Positions 17,881-28,704 of a stretch of DNA of 64,000 nucleotides are shown piece by piece. The notes under the pieces are model-generated. The model ran no database searches. It was not told the origin of the DNA and was given only the letters and a program-made list of their open reading frames with translations. Source of the stretch: Eutreptiella sp. 'Long Island Sound 2002'. Taxonomy: Eukaryota > Euglenozoa > Euglenophyceae > Eutreptiales > Eutreptiaceae. Both the position numbers and the translations under genes were made by a program. The stretch covers positions 127,355,708 to 127,419,707 of the forward strand of contig OZ038381.1 in NCBI GenBank assembly GCA_964036045.1, in the 5' to 3' direction. The first letter of the stretch is position 1. Each line of letters starts with the position of its first letter.

Positions 17881-20800
17881 TCATCGCGGCCAGTATTGTT
17901 GTACCGGTTGTGAGTGTGGTTTGCTGCCCAGTGCGTCCCACGGAGTAAACGCCCTTGCTGGCTGCGTTGTCTGTCTCCCGAGTACCGCGTCCGCGTCCCA
18001 TTCTTCGTCATCGTCATACGGAGCCTCAGACGCCCATTCTGCAGGACACGGGAATCATGCAGGCCGCGCCGGAGGTCCCTAGGGGGGCATAAAGCCGACG
18101 CGCACAACGCGCAGGGCACTGCCGCCGGTCCCCAGAGCCACATCACAGCCGGACATGCGGAACGGCAATAACGCATGAGACGGAACACACCCGCACTCCG
18201 TTCCACCACCCGTGGCCACATCGGCTTGCGGACCCTTTTGCGTCAACAACGGGTCTCCACGGGCTTGGGGCGGTTCGCGTGGATCTGCAGGCTGCTGCTT
18301 GTCCTCCGGCTTAGCCTCCGCCTCCGCCTCCTGCTCCGCCTCCGGCTTTTCCTCTAGTTTGGCCTCCGGCTCGGGCGCGCCCCCGTACGGCTCCGCCTCA
18401 TCGTCCTCCTTCTTGAGCAGGAAGTCGATTTCCCCCCCCTCGTCAACCTCCGGTGCGGGAGGAATGCCAGGGGGGGGGGGGGGCGGCTCCTTTTGGCGAG
18501 ACTCGTACCCGTGGTACATGGGTTGCGCTGGGTACTTGCAGGGGTATGCGCCCGCCAGCGCCAGACGACGGCTCCCCGCCAGACGACTGGAATTATGGGA
18601 ATTATGGGGAATTATGGGGAATTATGGGGAATTATGGGGGAATTATGGTGGAATTTGGGTGGAATTATGCGGAATGATGGGGAATTATGGGTAATTATGG
18701 TGGAATTATGGGGAATTATGGGGGAATTATGGGGAATTATGGGGAATTATGGGGGAATTATGGGGAATTACGGGGGAATTATGGGGAATTGTGGGGAATT
18801 ATGGGGAATTGTGGGGAGTTATGGGTGAATTATGGGGAATTATGGGGAATTTCGGGGAATTTTGGGGAATTTTGGGGAATTATGGGGGAATTGTGGCTTG
18901 GTTTTGATTCCTGTTGCTGTTTGTTCCTGATGGCTTGCTTTTGATGCTTCCCGATCGCTTGCTGTTGATTCCTGATGTGTCGCCCAGTTGCTGGTGATCC
19001 CTGCCGGTTTATTCTTGATTCCTGGTGGCTTGCTGTTCAGTCCTGCTGGTTCGTTCTTGATTCTTGGTGGCTTGCTGTTGATTATTGATCTGTTGCTTTT
19101 GATTGTTCCCTAGTTGCTGTTTATTCTGGCTAGTCCTGATTCCTGGTGGCCTGCTGTTGATCCCTGCTGGTTTGTTCTTCATTCCCGGTGGCCTCATTTG
19201 CCTTGCTAGCTGCCCCTGGGAAATGTATTCCCTGGGGGCCTTGTATAGGTAGGCCAGTCGCACATAAAGAACATTGTTGTGAGGATGAAAGTCTGACATG
19301 TCTATGGAAGCAAGGGACCATACAACGACAAAAAACAACGATCAACAACACAAGAAATGACATCCCATAATCCCCCATAATTCCCTATAATTCCCCATAA
19401 TTCCACCATAACTCCCCATAATTCCCCATAATTCCACCATAATTGCCCCCCATAATTCCCGATAATTCCCGATAATTCCCCATCATTCCGCATAATTCCA
19501 CCATAATTCCCCATAATTCCCCATAATTCCACCCCAATTCCCCATAATTCCCCCATAATTCCCCATAATTCCCCATAATTCCCCCATAGATCCCCATAAT
19601 TCCCCCATAATTCCCCATAATTCCCCATAATTCCCCATAATTCCACCAATCCCAATCATCCCACCAACAGCTGTTCGACAAGCCCACTATAGCCTTTAGG
19701 AATTATGGGAAATTTCCCCGTAACCGCCAGACAAACTTTCCCCGCCACCGCCGCCAGCGATTTGGCGGCCGCATACCCCTGTACTTGGCATACACCGGCT
19801 GCTGCCCGTAGTAGTGGTACGGTGGGCCGTAGTAGTCGTATGGCTGGGACTGCGGGTAGTACGCCGTCTGCGCGGTCTGTAGAACAGGAGTCGACACGTA
19901 TGACGCGCAGAACGCGTGCAGCACTGATGAGGGGCGCCAAGGACACGAGCAGAGACAACACGTATGACGCGCAGAGCGCGTGCGGCAGTGACGCGGGGCG
20001 CCAGGGACAGCTGTAGAGCCGACACGTACGACATGCAGAGCGCGTTCAGCAGTGACATACCCTCTGACACTTCAAAGTCATGTAGTCGTCATAGTTGCTG
20101 CTGCTCATCAGCCTCGAGCTCTTGCCCAGATTTGCAAGGGTCTCATCGTCGGCCCCATCCTGCGTCAACATGTAGCGGAGCAACCCGGCCGCCTTCAGGG
20201 TCCGGTCATATTTGTCGGCCATCTTCTCGAACGACATGTCGATAAGGTCTTCCCCGCGGAACCCACTCCACGTATCCATATCCCCACGCCTCCTCTTGTC
20301 GCCGCTTGTGCCCAACGCCTCCCGCGCCGCCGAAGCACTCAGTCACCCAACGACACGCCTTCCGTCTTGACGCTGCCAACATCTTGCCCTTCCGTGTACG
20401 ACGCCGCCATGTCACAACCTATTGTGCACCGCGCCAGGGCCCGCAACAACGAGGCGGCCGCCTTTGCCGGTGGACTGGTGGGGAACTGCTGCTTGAAGTA
20501 CTCGTGGGCCTGGCTTGCATTGGAACAATTCTTTGTTCCGCACCCCAGCACGGCCTGGATGGTACGTGGAGCCGCGGTCGACGACAAGGTGACCGCCATC
20601 GCCAAATCCTGCCGCTCTAAAAAAAGGGGTCAGCTGCAAAACACGCGCGACACGTGGAACGTTTCCAAGGCGCCAGGGACACGGTTGGAGACAACACGCA
20701 AAACGCGCAGAACACGCGCGACGAACGTCACGCCGGCCAAGGACATGTCGAGAGACAGCACGAATGACACGCACAGTGTACACACCTTGTGCAAGGTGGT

Positions 20801-22229
20801 CCTTCTTCTTACAGCACTCCTTGTAACGGTGTACCAGTTGCCCCAGATTGCTGTCGTACTCCTGCAGGAACTCCTCGAGGATTTGGATACTTCGCTGGTG
20901 GGCATCGCTGCTCTTATGCTTCTCTTGGCGGGTTGCCCTGGTAGGCAACACACGCGGGGGCTGCCCTGAGGTCTCCGCGTAAAAGTGCGGCTTTTTCGGC
21001 CGCGTGTCCACTTCCTCTGATTTGACAGTGCGAAGTGCACTTTTGGTCTTTGCCAACTTGCTTGGCTCGTCCTGCTCGGTGTCACCGCTGTTGCTGCTGC
21101 TGCTGACGCTGGTGCTGGTGCTGCTGCTGCCGCTACTGTTGGACTCGCTGCCTGACCCTGATCTGGACCTTCCCTTGCCACTGTCCGGGGACATGGGGTC
21201 ATCCCTCTCCAACAACGTTGACCTCACCTGCCTCCCCATCCCGGTCCCCGCCGCTGTCATCCTGGCCACCTCTGCCTTGGCCGACGCCACCCTGGCCTGC
21301 TTTTTGCCGAGGAGTACAATCTCGTCATCCTCCTCATCCTCTTCTTCTTCATCTTTGTCTGCTTCCTCCGCCGCTTCCTCCTCCTTCTTCTTTAGAGTTT
21401 GGCCCCTCGTCTTCTTTTCCTTTCCCTCCTTCTTCTTCTTTGTCCGCTCCTTCTCCTTCTGCTTCTCCTTTTGCTTGTTTGACTTCTCTTTCCTTTTCTT
21501 CGACTTCTTCTCCGGCTATGGACACGGGTACAGGAGGTGGAGAACGCGCACGACGCGCCCGACGCTTCCCTGTCCCTAGGGACTGTTGGGGAGCCTGGGA
21601 CTCTGGACGCGCATAGCAGGCACGACATTCAGACAGGCCCCAGGGACGAAGACAGAGCCAACACACACACGAAGCGCACAACACCCCCACACCTCATCTG
21701 GGATGAATCCCCACAAACAACCGCTATTGATCTTGTTGATTGCCACAGCAAAATTTTGTTGGCTCCTTTCGTTATCGATGCGCCTTTCTTTGGCAGGGGT
21801 CTTCTTGTTCTCGCGGGTGTGTATTTGGTAGCTGATCGCCTGCGACAGGTAGAGGCCGTCCTCAACTTCCTTTGTCTTGGGGTCTTTGATGTCCTTGACC
21901 GCTTGCACCCAGCCCACGTGGTACCCACTGGTCTGCTGCTTAATTTGAAATATCACCGCGGCGGTGCCAGGCTCGACGTCGGCCGCCGACATTGGGTCGC
22001 ATTGCTCCAAGTGTGACCCGGCGACTTGGTATGATGACGGCTGGAGCGGCAGCGCCATGCCTGGACACAAGGAACAGTGCAATGGAGAACATGCAGGACA
22101 TGCGGAACAAATAACGGATTGCAGGGACACGTGCAAAGGTAGCACGCAGGACACGCGAGACACACAGGACACACCGATGCTCGTATTGCTCTGCTTTTTC
22201 AAAATCCAACCGTCAGTCACTTTTTGTGT
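17881..22229 (-). CDS. Intron-rich host-type gene, unknown function
   Basis: Proposed exons on the minus strand: 22175-22229, 21693-22060, 20786-21515, 20357-20616, 20061-20318, 19796-19876, 18192-18534 and a terminal exon ending near 17881. Coding phase is kept across 22174/22060, 21692/21515, 20785/20616, 20060/19876 and 19795/18534. A 38-bp intron at 20319-20356 is tentative and the last junction is ambiguous. The product begins with an ordinary globular stretch (FQIKQQTSGYHVGWVQAVKD). It continues with a very Lys-rich then acidic then Ser-rich region, a helix ending YKECCKKKDHLAQ, a Tyr/Pro/Gln-rich stretch (YDYYGPPYHYYGQQP) and an acidic Glu/Pro tail. Low-complexity charged tails of this kind are common in nuclear or RNA-binding proteins, but I recognise no domain. 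The 5' end is not found; a further intron (22230 to about 22437, GTATGT...TTTTTTAG) is likely. Confidence 0.6.
18539..19781. mobile_element. Foldback CAGGGG-ended element inside a coding region
   Basis: A 1243-bp insertion whose ends read CAGGGGTATGCGCCCGCCA (left) and, inverted, CAGGGGTATGCGGCCGCCA (right): 19-bp terminal repeats with one mismatch. It is flanked by the 6-bp duplication TACTTG. Removing the element and one TACTTG gives an open frame across the site (PVYAKYPAQPMYHG). It shares the CAGGG start and 6-bp duplication with the 7188-7703 MITE. No transposase is encoded. Confidence 0.85.
18592..19645. repeat. Inverted GGGGAATTAT minisatellite arms
   Basis: Left arm 18592-18892 is a ~10-12 bp tandem repeat of GGGGAATTATG. 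Right arm 19366-19645 is its complement, CATAATTCCCC. The arms are about 300 and 280 bp, separated by a ~470-bp spacer that has its own TTGATTCCTGGTGGCTTGCTG repeats. They form the foldback core of the 18539-19781 element. Confidence 0.9.
19877..20060 (-). other. Introner-like intron 4 (184 bp, tandem units)
   Basis: Starts GTATGTCACTG and ends TTCTACAG. It is made of three ~64-bp units, each with TCAnTGCnGnACGCG, GCGCGTCATACGTGT and TGTCCnTGGCGCCCC. Phase 0 joins MTLKCQR to TAQTAYYPQ. Confidence 0.8.
20617..20785 (-). other. Introner-like intron 3 (169 bp)
   Basis: Starts GTGTGTACAC. Ends with a textbook branch point and tract, CTGACCCCTTTTTTTAG. The interior has GTCGCGCGTGTTCTGCGCG and TGTCCCTGGCGCC. 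Splicing joins HLAQ to the exon reading ERQDLAMAVT; without it the frame stops at once. Confidence 0.8.
21516..21692 (-). other. Introner-like intron 2 (177 bp)
   Basis: Starts GTGTGGGGG and ends GTGTCCATAG on the minus strand. It contains GTCGGGCGCGTCGTGCGCG and TCCCTGGGGCC blocks shared with the other introns. It joins FIPDE to PEKKSKKRKEK in phase 0. Confidence 0.75.
22061..22174 (-). other. Introner-like intron 1 (114 bp)
   Basis: Minus strand starts GTGTGTCC and ends TGTGTCCAG. The interior repeats GCGTGTCCTGCGTG-type words. Removing it joins the exon ending SNTSI to the one starting GMALPL in phase. Confidence 0.7.
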
Positions 22230-23033
22230 CTAAAAAAGGCTACGGAAGGCGATGACAACGATTCACTGTTTAGGCGCCTCGTGGTGTGGCCTGCGTGGAC
22301 GTGGGTGCAGCTTGTGGCCTACGCGAGAACACGCGGCCTTCGTGGACCTGGTATTGCCTTGTGGACTACTTGTGTGCTACGGGACTGCGACCTACACAAC
22401 ATCACTGGCACTTCGGTGTCGCTTTTAAACAGGGAACATACCTGCTAGTGGCTACCAGTCCCTGCAGGGCTTACCAACAGCCCTCAGGTCTCGGGGAAGC
22501 CAACCCCCCTCCGTGTTGCCGGACCCTGTCCCTAAAAGAAAACCCTGCAAAACACGCAGAACGTGCCCGACGAGCAACCGTCCCCAGGGACAACCCGAGA
22601 GCCAAAAAAAAGACGTGCGCAACACGCGCGACGCGTGCAAGGCACCATGGGGGGGAAAGGGGGACACCGGGGACACGCAAAACGCGAGAGCCAAGTTCCA
22701 ACAGTGGCTCTGACCCTAAAAACCCCAAAACCGCACAAAAACAACCCCGGAAATGGATTCGGCAACCCCAAAAACCCCTAGAGCCAACACTTCCCCACGG
22801 GGGACACGGGGGACGCACGACGGCCCTGAGAGCTGTAGACAAAGGAATAAATAAACATGTTACATGGAACCTGCAACAGAAGATAGAAAGAAGTGGCACT
22901 GGCTCCATAGACCCAAGGGCCCCCACAAAGTCCCACCCCACCACGGGGGGGGGGGGTTGGACACCCACCCACCCTAAAATTCTGCAAGACCCCCCCTCCC
23001 CGTGGGGTAGGACGGAAACTAAGCAAATCCCTC
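22230..23033. other. Probable upstream part of the split gene plus simple repeats
   Basis: Intron-family words (GTTCTGCGTGTTTTGCAG, GCGTCGCGCGTGTTGCGC) occur on the minus strand at 22540-22690, and a GTATGTTCC donor lies near 22437, so more exons of the 17881-22229 gene may lie here. I could not chain them. A G tract (22946-22957) and C-rich text precede the LINE-A copy at 23034. Confidence 0.4.
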
Positions 23034-23270
23034 GTCCAGTCGGAGCCAGATGTGCTGATTGCGGGCCTAGGCCATTGTGGTCAGCTCAGCATGGACTGCC
23101 CTCAGCCCTTCATTCGCAATGGCGTCCAGTTGGCTTAGTGGTTGCACCTTGAAACGCTGGCGTTCTTGTTGGGGCTTGACCTTCTTTGGGGCCGGCTGAA
23201 TTTGTGTGTAAGGGCCATGTCGTTGCGACCGTGGTCCCTGCTCCTTCCATGTCCTTCCCGGCGGCATCAC
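23034..23270 (-). pseudogene. LINE-A ORF3 N-terminal fragment, copy 2
   Basis: Carries the ORF3 start region with QERQRFKVQPLSQLDAIANEG and stops at the same TAG (ELTTMA-stop) as copy 1, where copy 3 has Trp. The rest of ORF3 is deleted. Confidence 0.6.
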
Positions 23271-23484
23271 GCCCGGGAGCTCTTCCGCGATAGGACGCGC
23301 GGTTTGTGCCTGAGTTCAGCCGTTGCCGTTGTCACGCATGTGTGCTGCTGCACGCCGCGTCAGGACGCGCTTCTTGTATCATAAAGCTCCTGCGTCAGAA
23401 CGCAGGTTTGGGACATGCAGGCATTGTTGGGCTTGAAACCTGTGAGATTTCCGCATGGGAGTGCAGGGGTTACAGGCTATGCTG

Positions 23485-25935
23485 CTAACGACCCTGTCCA
23501 GGGTTCCTGCTTTTCCTAAGCTTTCGCCTCTTACGCTGCCGCCTGGTGTCGCTCACATCCTTGCCGAAGGACAGTGTTTCTGCTGCTGACAGTTCCTCCA
23601 ACAAACCTCCCATTTGTGGGTGTCCTGTCCCTATGTCCTCACTACTCGAACTGCTCGAGTTGTATGATTCCATTCCACGTGGTGCTGGTTCCCCGGAAGC
23701 TTCCCCTGTCAGGTCATCACTATCCATGGGTACCATACCCAAGCATGACCAGAGTGCTTTGGTGTCCTCTAACTCGGATCCTGAACCTCCCCTCAACCCT
23801 ACCGTGGACTCTGACCCGGATGATGATTGTTGTGTGACATGTTCGGACCACAGCGGGCTCGAGCACATGCCTTCCATTGCCAATCCATTCGCCACCTCAT
23901 TCCCCTGCACGTTGACATGTGCTGGGACGTGCTCCCACCTGACTTCTCTTCCTGGCTTTGCCATTTCCCGGAGCAGCATTTCCCAGACGGTCACGTGGAC
24001 CTGCAGCTTACCGGATGTGGTTGTCCATCCCTTTGACTTCCAGTGTTGGGCCTTGCCAGTCGCACCTAGTTGCAGGTAATGTGAGTCGGTGAGGATTGCC
24101 AGTTTTGGCACCCAAAACCCCTGTAGGGCTTCTAGTGCTGCCTAAAGCTCCGCTCCGTTGTTTGTTTGCCTGTGGCGTGTCGGTACATAGCCGCAGAAAC
24201 GCACTTTAGGCCCTTGCTCATCTTCCGCTGCGAATGCGCCAAAGCCTCCTGCCCTGCGCATGTCCTTGAGGCTCGGTCCTTTTGATGACCCGTCCGTGTA
24301 AACAATCCTGTAACCCCTCGCAACCACGTCTTGTACTCCTTGAAGCACTCCCGGGCCTGCTTGCCTCGGGAGCTTTGGGCGGTATTCTGTTTCCCTATGC
24401 CAACTATGTGTGCCGGCATTGCGTTCTTGCGTGAAGCACTCCGTGTGCGTTTGCCACCACGCACTCAATCCCCCATTTACGCGTACTTCCCCTTGTCGCG
24501 GCTGCACTCCCGTATCCCGGTGTTGCTCCAGTGACTGCTTGAAGCCTATCAACTGCTCCCTGCGCTCTGCTCAGCAAAACCCAACCCATTCACACAGCTC
24601 CCTGAGCCAGGGTGTCAGGTGCGATGTGAACACCGGCGATGCTCCTGCTTTGACCTCGCATCGATATCGCCAGTGGGCACTTCTCGCCGACCACATTGCC
24701 CAGCCTTGATTCGTGTTCAGCAACCACTCCTGTTGGTCGGATTCCATCATGTCTCGGATTGTAGACTTCCCGTTCCCAGTTTCCAACGGGCCATAGTAGT
24801 ACTGTATCACCACCGCCGCCGCTTTGAACATGGGGCACTCGACCATCGCGTGCTTGACCGTCTCCTTTTGCGAGCATATTGGGCACTTCTCCGTGCTTGA
24901 CCTCTTGTAGACTCTTGCATGCACGGTCACTTTGTGCCACAGCACTCTTTGTGCAAAGTCCCGCACCCTCGGCGGTAGCTGTGCTTGTGCCCATTGCTCC
25001 CATACCCCTGGTGTTTGTGGGTCGCGGACCCCCGGCTGTGAGGCGTAGAATTGAAGGAGCCATGCTCTGGTCCAGTTTTGGACGTGGACTGAGGGGGTAT
25101 CAAACCCCCCTTGTGATGAGACTTTATTGAGGAGTCGTCCGCCGTGATTGTACACCCCCTTCCATGTTCGGGGCAGAGCATTCAGCAGCCTCACATCTTC
25201 CAAGGATTGCAATTGACCCCACGTCAGTACTCCCTGCCGAATCATTTTCATGTCGTAGCAGGAGCAGTTGAACTCATTCCGGAAGTATACAGAGTGCCAC
25301 AGTGGCAGCTGGTCCCGGTTTTTCGGGGGGGGGCCACCTGCGGGGCCACCCGTTGGATATATGAGTGTGCCTTTGCCGACCATCCCAAGAACGTCAGCTC
25401 CGCCGTCCGAACCATGCCTAGCTCGATATCTGGGAGGTTGTCTTTGGACGGTGTGAACCCAATTGTTGTCGCCCATGCATAGAAGGTCTCCGCTGCCTTG
25501 TTGGGGTACTTGTGTGGCTCTCCCAAGAGGCTGACGAACGGAGCCGCTGCCTAGTGCATGAGATACAGCTCTGGCTCCGGCACAGCCAGTCCCCCGTGTG
25601 TCCGTGGCCATGAAGGATTGGCAGAGTGATTCCCCAACTGTTGGTGCCCATGGTCACGTGGTATACTAGCTTCAGCTGCCTGATCACTAGGCTGGTGCGT
25701 AATATGCCTTGGATACCCAAGCCACAACTGGTAGGATCCATGATGTCAGCATGAAGGCGCACTCGTCCATCGACAACTGCAGCGTGGATACCACCCGTGC
25801 GCGACGAAAGGCCTCTTGCAATGCTGGTGCAAATGCCTGTTCTATTGTCAGCCCCCATCCCTGGTCATCTTGGTGGTGCCGTATATTTCCCAAGCGTACA
25901 CCCAGATACTTGACGAAGTTTTTGACGTCCACCCC
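23485..25935 (-). pseudogene. LINE-A ORF2 fragment, copy 2
   Basis: Starts in the RT after YADD (VDVKNFVKYLGVRLGN) and continues through the thumb, the zinc finger CPICSQKETVKHAMVEC and RNase H (YTDGSS, NNGAEL, TDSHYL, HVNVQGNEVANGLA). It ends with the basic tail RRQRKRRKLRK and a stop at 23485, which is the best view of the natural ORF2 C-terminus. Lesions: a frameshift at the G run near 25330, a stop near 25680, and a TAG in RNase H just after NNGAEL. The site that holds the MITE in copy 1 is uninterrupted here. Confidence 0.88.
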
Positions 25936-26015
25936 AATGTCTCGAATGTCCTGCCGGGGGGTGGCCGGGGATCAAGCTGGGAGTCAGGGGGGCGTCGGAT
26001 GGGGTGAATGGGGGG

Positions 26016-26774
26016 GTTAGGGTTAGAGTTAGAGCTAGGGTTAAGGTTCACCGAGCTGGTGGAACCGGTCTTGGTTTTATAACCCTTTTTAGTGTCTAGG
26101 GTGGACCTACCAGGTTTGGCAGCAGCAAGCCAGCAAGCAGCACGAGCGAAATGGAGGAAAATCAGAACTCCGTTGTGGTGCTTCAGATTCGAGTGGAATT
26201 TTGGTGGATGATACCTATGGGTGTGAAGTACAATCACAGAAAGTTTGAGCGAGAAACTCAACGGTGGCGGCCGGGAACCAGATTCGCAAGTGGCAGACCG
26301 TAGTTTCAAAAGCTGCAATTTGGGACAAAAAGAGCCATTTTTGGGCCAAAAAAGCCCTGGAACACATTCAAAACGGCCAAACGAAGGGAAACGGTGGGCG
26401 CACTGCACGTGCGGCTTGACTTCCACGTGTCAAAGAGCTCTTTGCGGCCCTCTGACTCCATGATATGTCCCGGAAACGGCCCAAAAAGGCCCCCAAGAGC
26501 TCCAAAGGCCGACAGCCACAAACCAAGACCAGGCCATATATTTGGCTACATGGCTCAAAATGCAATTCTGCGGGCACCTACTCCACCCGCAACCCCCCAC
26601 TTGTTGTGGTTTCCACCCCTCAGAATTGCCCAAAAGGACGCCTAGACCCCAATACCTAGGCCCACTAGGCTGCGGCAAGCTGCGCGCTCAAGCCCAAACA
26701 GGTGGGTGTCCAAATGGGTCAACAGAGTCCAGTAGGGGCAAAAAGATGACTTTTCTCAAAAATGATCCCAGACC
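26016..26774 (+). repeat. Sat-I unit 0, left part
   Basis: Begins with degenerate telomere-like DNA (TTAGGGTTAGAGTTAGAG, 26016-26047). It continues with the Sat-I landmarks CACCGAGCTGGTGGAACC, GTGTCTAGGGTGGACCTACC, GGTGGATGATACCTATGGGTG and GGCGGCCGGGAAC. It stops at CCCAGACC, where the poly(T) end of LINE-B begins. The 61 bp between LINE-A copy 2 and this unit are unexplained G-rich DNA. Confidence 0.85.
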
Positions 26775-27320
26775 TTTTTTTTTTATCAAATAGGCCAATT
26801 CATAATGTGCCATGGGCCACTGTGGGCTAAGTTCAATGCAAAGTACGGATTTCCGCAAAGCCAGGGTTTCCCGTTGGGGTGGTAGTGGTCATGTAAGCGG
26901 ATTTTCCCACTCCATTGGATCCAGGTTCGTTTTTTGTCGTTGTGGTAGGGGTTGCAATGGGACTTCCCACAAGGTGGGGTCCCAATGTTCACGTGGCCGT
27001 TTCCGTATGAGGTATATTGTCTGTCGTGCTTGTCAGGTTGTGTGCCAGTATTGTGTTGTTTTATGTTTGCATTCGTTGTTGTACCACTTTGTCACGTTCG
27101 CCACGTGTTCTTGTTGGCACCACATGTAGTGTGCCTGCCGTAGGTGATGGGCCAGCAGCTTGTTGGTTTTAGCGCACATGTTCTCATATCGCTTGCAGAT
27201 CAGCAGCGACGTTTTCGCGTCCGCGTACCACGTCACTGTGTCGTATTTTGCTTGCTCGTACCATTGTCTGCGTACCTGGCACATGTTCGTATGTGTGTAG
27301 TGCAGTCGTTGTGCTGCCAT

Positions 27321-28660
27321 CTATTCTTTGATCAGTTTAGTCACAAGCATGTGATAGTCTGTTTTGGCAGTTAGTGTGTTGGAGTAGTATGCGTGCAGTG
27401 TGCATAGGTGCGGCTGTGTTACCTCAGCGGCGTGTGCGCTGTGGTATATGTCGTGAAATCGCTGCGCGTGCTCCTGTGCCAACCTGTCGGTGGTCGTTTT
27501 GTACTGCTCCCACCGCTGTGCGGCAACGCTAAGACAACGACGCTTCTGGGTTTGTTCGCCCTGGGTTGTGTTAGTTGCTCGCATTCTTGTTAGCCATGCC
27601 ACCGCATCGTCGTCATTCGCAGCACGCGCATCACGAATCCATTGGTTGGGGTCCATGGGCTCCGCCGTTGCGGCCTCGGTCCTACATTTTCGTTTTGTGC
27701 CGCTCCGCATGGGCGCCCCGACGTGGTTGCGTAGGTTTTGTGGCGTTTCTCGCGGAGGCAGTGCATGCGCCACAAACTTAGTCAGCCATAAGGGTGACGG
27801 TGGTTGGTGAGGTGTAGGATCAACGAGTTTCTGCCTTAGGGTTTGGACATCCTGAATCGTGCGGAACTGAAAAAGGCCTACCTCTGTCCGTAGTTTATGT
27901 CGTTCCGTGGTGGTTATTGCGTTGACGAGGGACAGTGGAATGAGCAGCCTTGCACAGAGCCAGAGTTCCTGGCTGGTGGCCGTTTGCTGCCATTGGTAGC
28001 CGTGTTGGGCCCAATCAGTCCAGCTCCTGCGCCACAGGTCCCAGAAATCGCCCCAGGCGGGACAATACGCCAGTCTTGACTGCACTGATGCTCCGTGTTG
28101 TTGGCCACATTTGGAGCATAGGGTGGGAGTCCTCTCCCAAGGGGCACCTGTTCCCCACCACCTTACCTGCCCCCACAGCCATGGGGTCCACGCATTTTGT
28201 CTGTAATGTGTCATGGGGAGCCAGCTCACCCAGTGCACCTCTGGTGTATGTTCTTGTCTATGCACTTGCATAATCCATGCCTTGGCAAGCGTGGGCAGGC
28301 ATTGTCCGATGATGACAATATCATGGGGTTGTGGTTGTTGGGAGTACATGGGCGGGTTGTCGCCCATATTGGCAAGGACATCGGAGTGGTTGTTCCCCTG
28401 AATGTCCTGGTAGTCGCTATACGTGGTGGCTTGCTCTAGGGTACGGTGTCCCAGAGTCCATCGTATCGTAAGTCGCTTCGAAGAAGTGTTGTGGTAACCT
28501 ATGTCGCGGTAGTCTTGGTCTTTGACTACCCGTTTTACGTTTTATAGGAGTGGCTTTAACCACACTTTGGTTGTCGAGTATGATGTTGTCCCCTGGTCTA
28601 GTCAGTTCAGAGGCTAGTACGTGCCCCAGATACGTCAATATGGGTGGCTGCACGGGGATA
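27321..28660 (-). pseudogene. LINE-B RNase H and C-terminal zinc domain
   Basis: RNase H signatures ILDNQSVV (near 28575) and TIRWTLGHRTLEQA with GNNHSDVLANMG (28480-28380) are split by a frameshift near 28520. The frame then runs to a 348-residue C-terminus containing CSKCGQQHGASVQSRLAYC near 28110, a Cys/His pattern like that after RT in many LINEs. A Lys/Arg-rich stretch and a helical tail follow, ending at 27321. The same C-terminus is found in copy 2 (41415-42402). Confidence 0.8.
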
Positions 28661-28704
28661 AGCTAGTGCTGCCATGTGATAGGTTCTAGGTTATAGTCCT
28701 TAGA

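Larger units (their letters stand above)
23034..25947 (-). mobile_element. LINE-A copy 2 (truncated at both ends)
   Basis: Collinear with copy 1 from the ORF3 region (equivalent to 5733) to within ORF2 RT (equivalent to 9180). The 3' UTR and tip are missing, which is unusual for a LINE insertion and suggests a later deletion or recombination. The 5' end stops at 25947 inside RT, next to G-rich DNA and then Sat-I. Confidence 0.9.
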
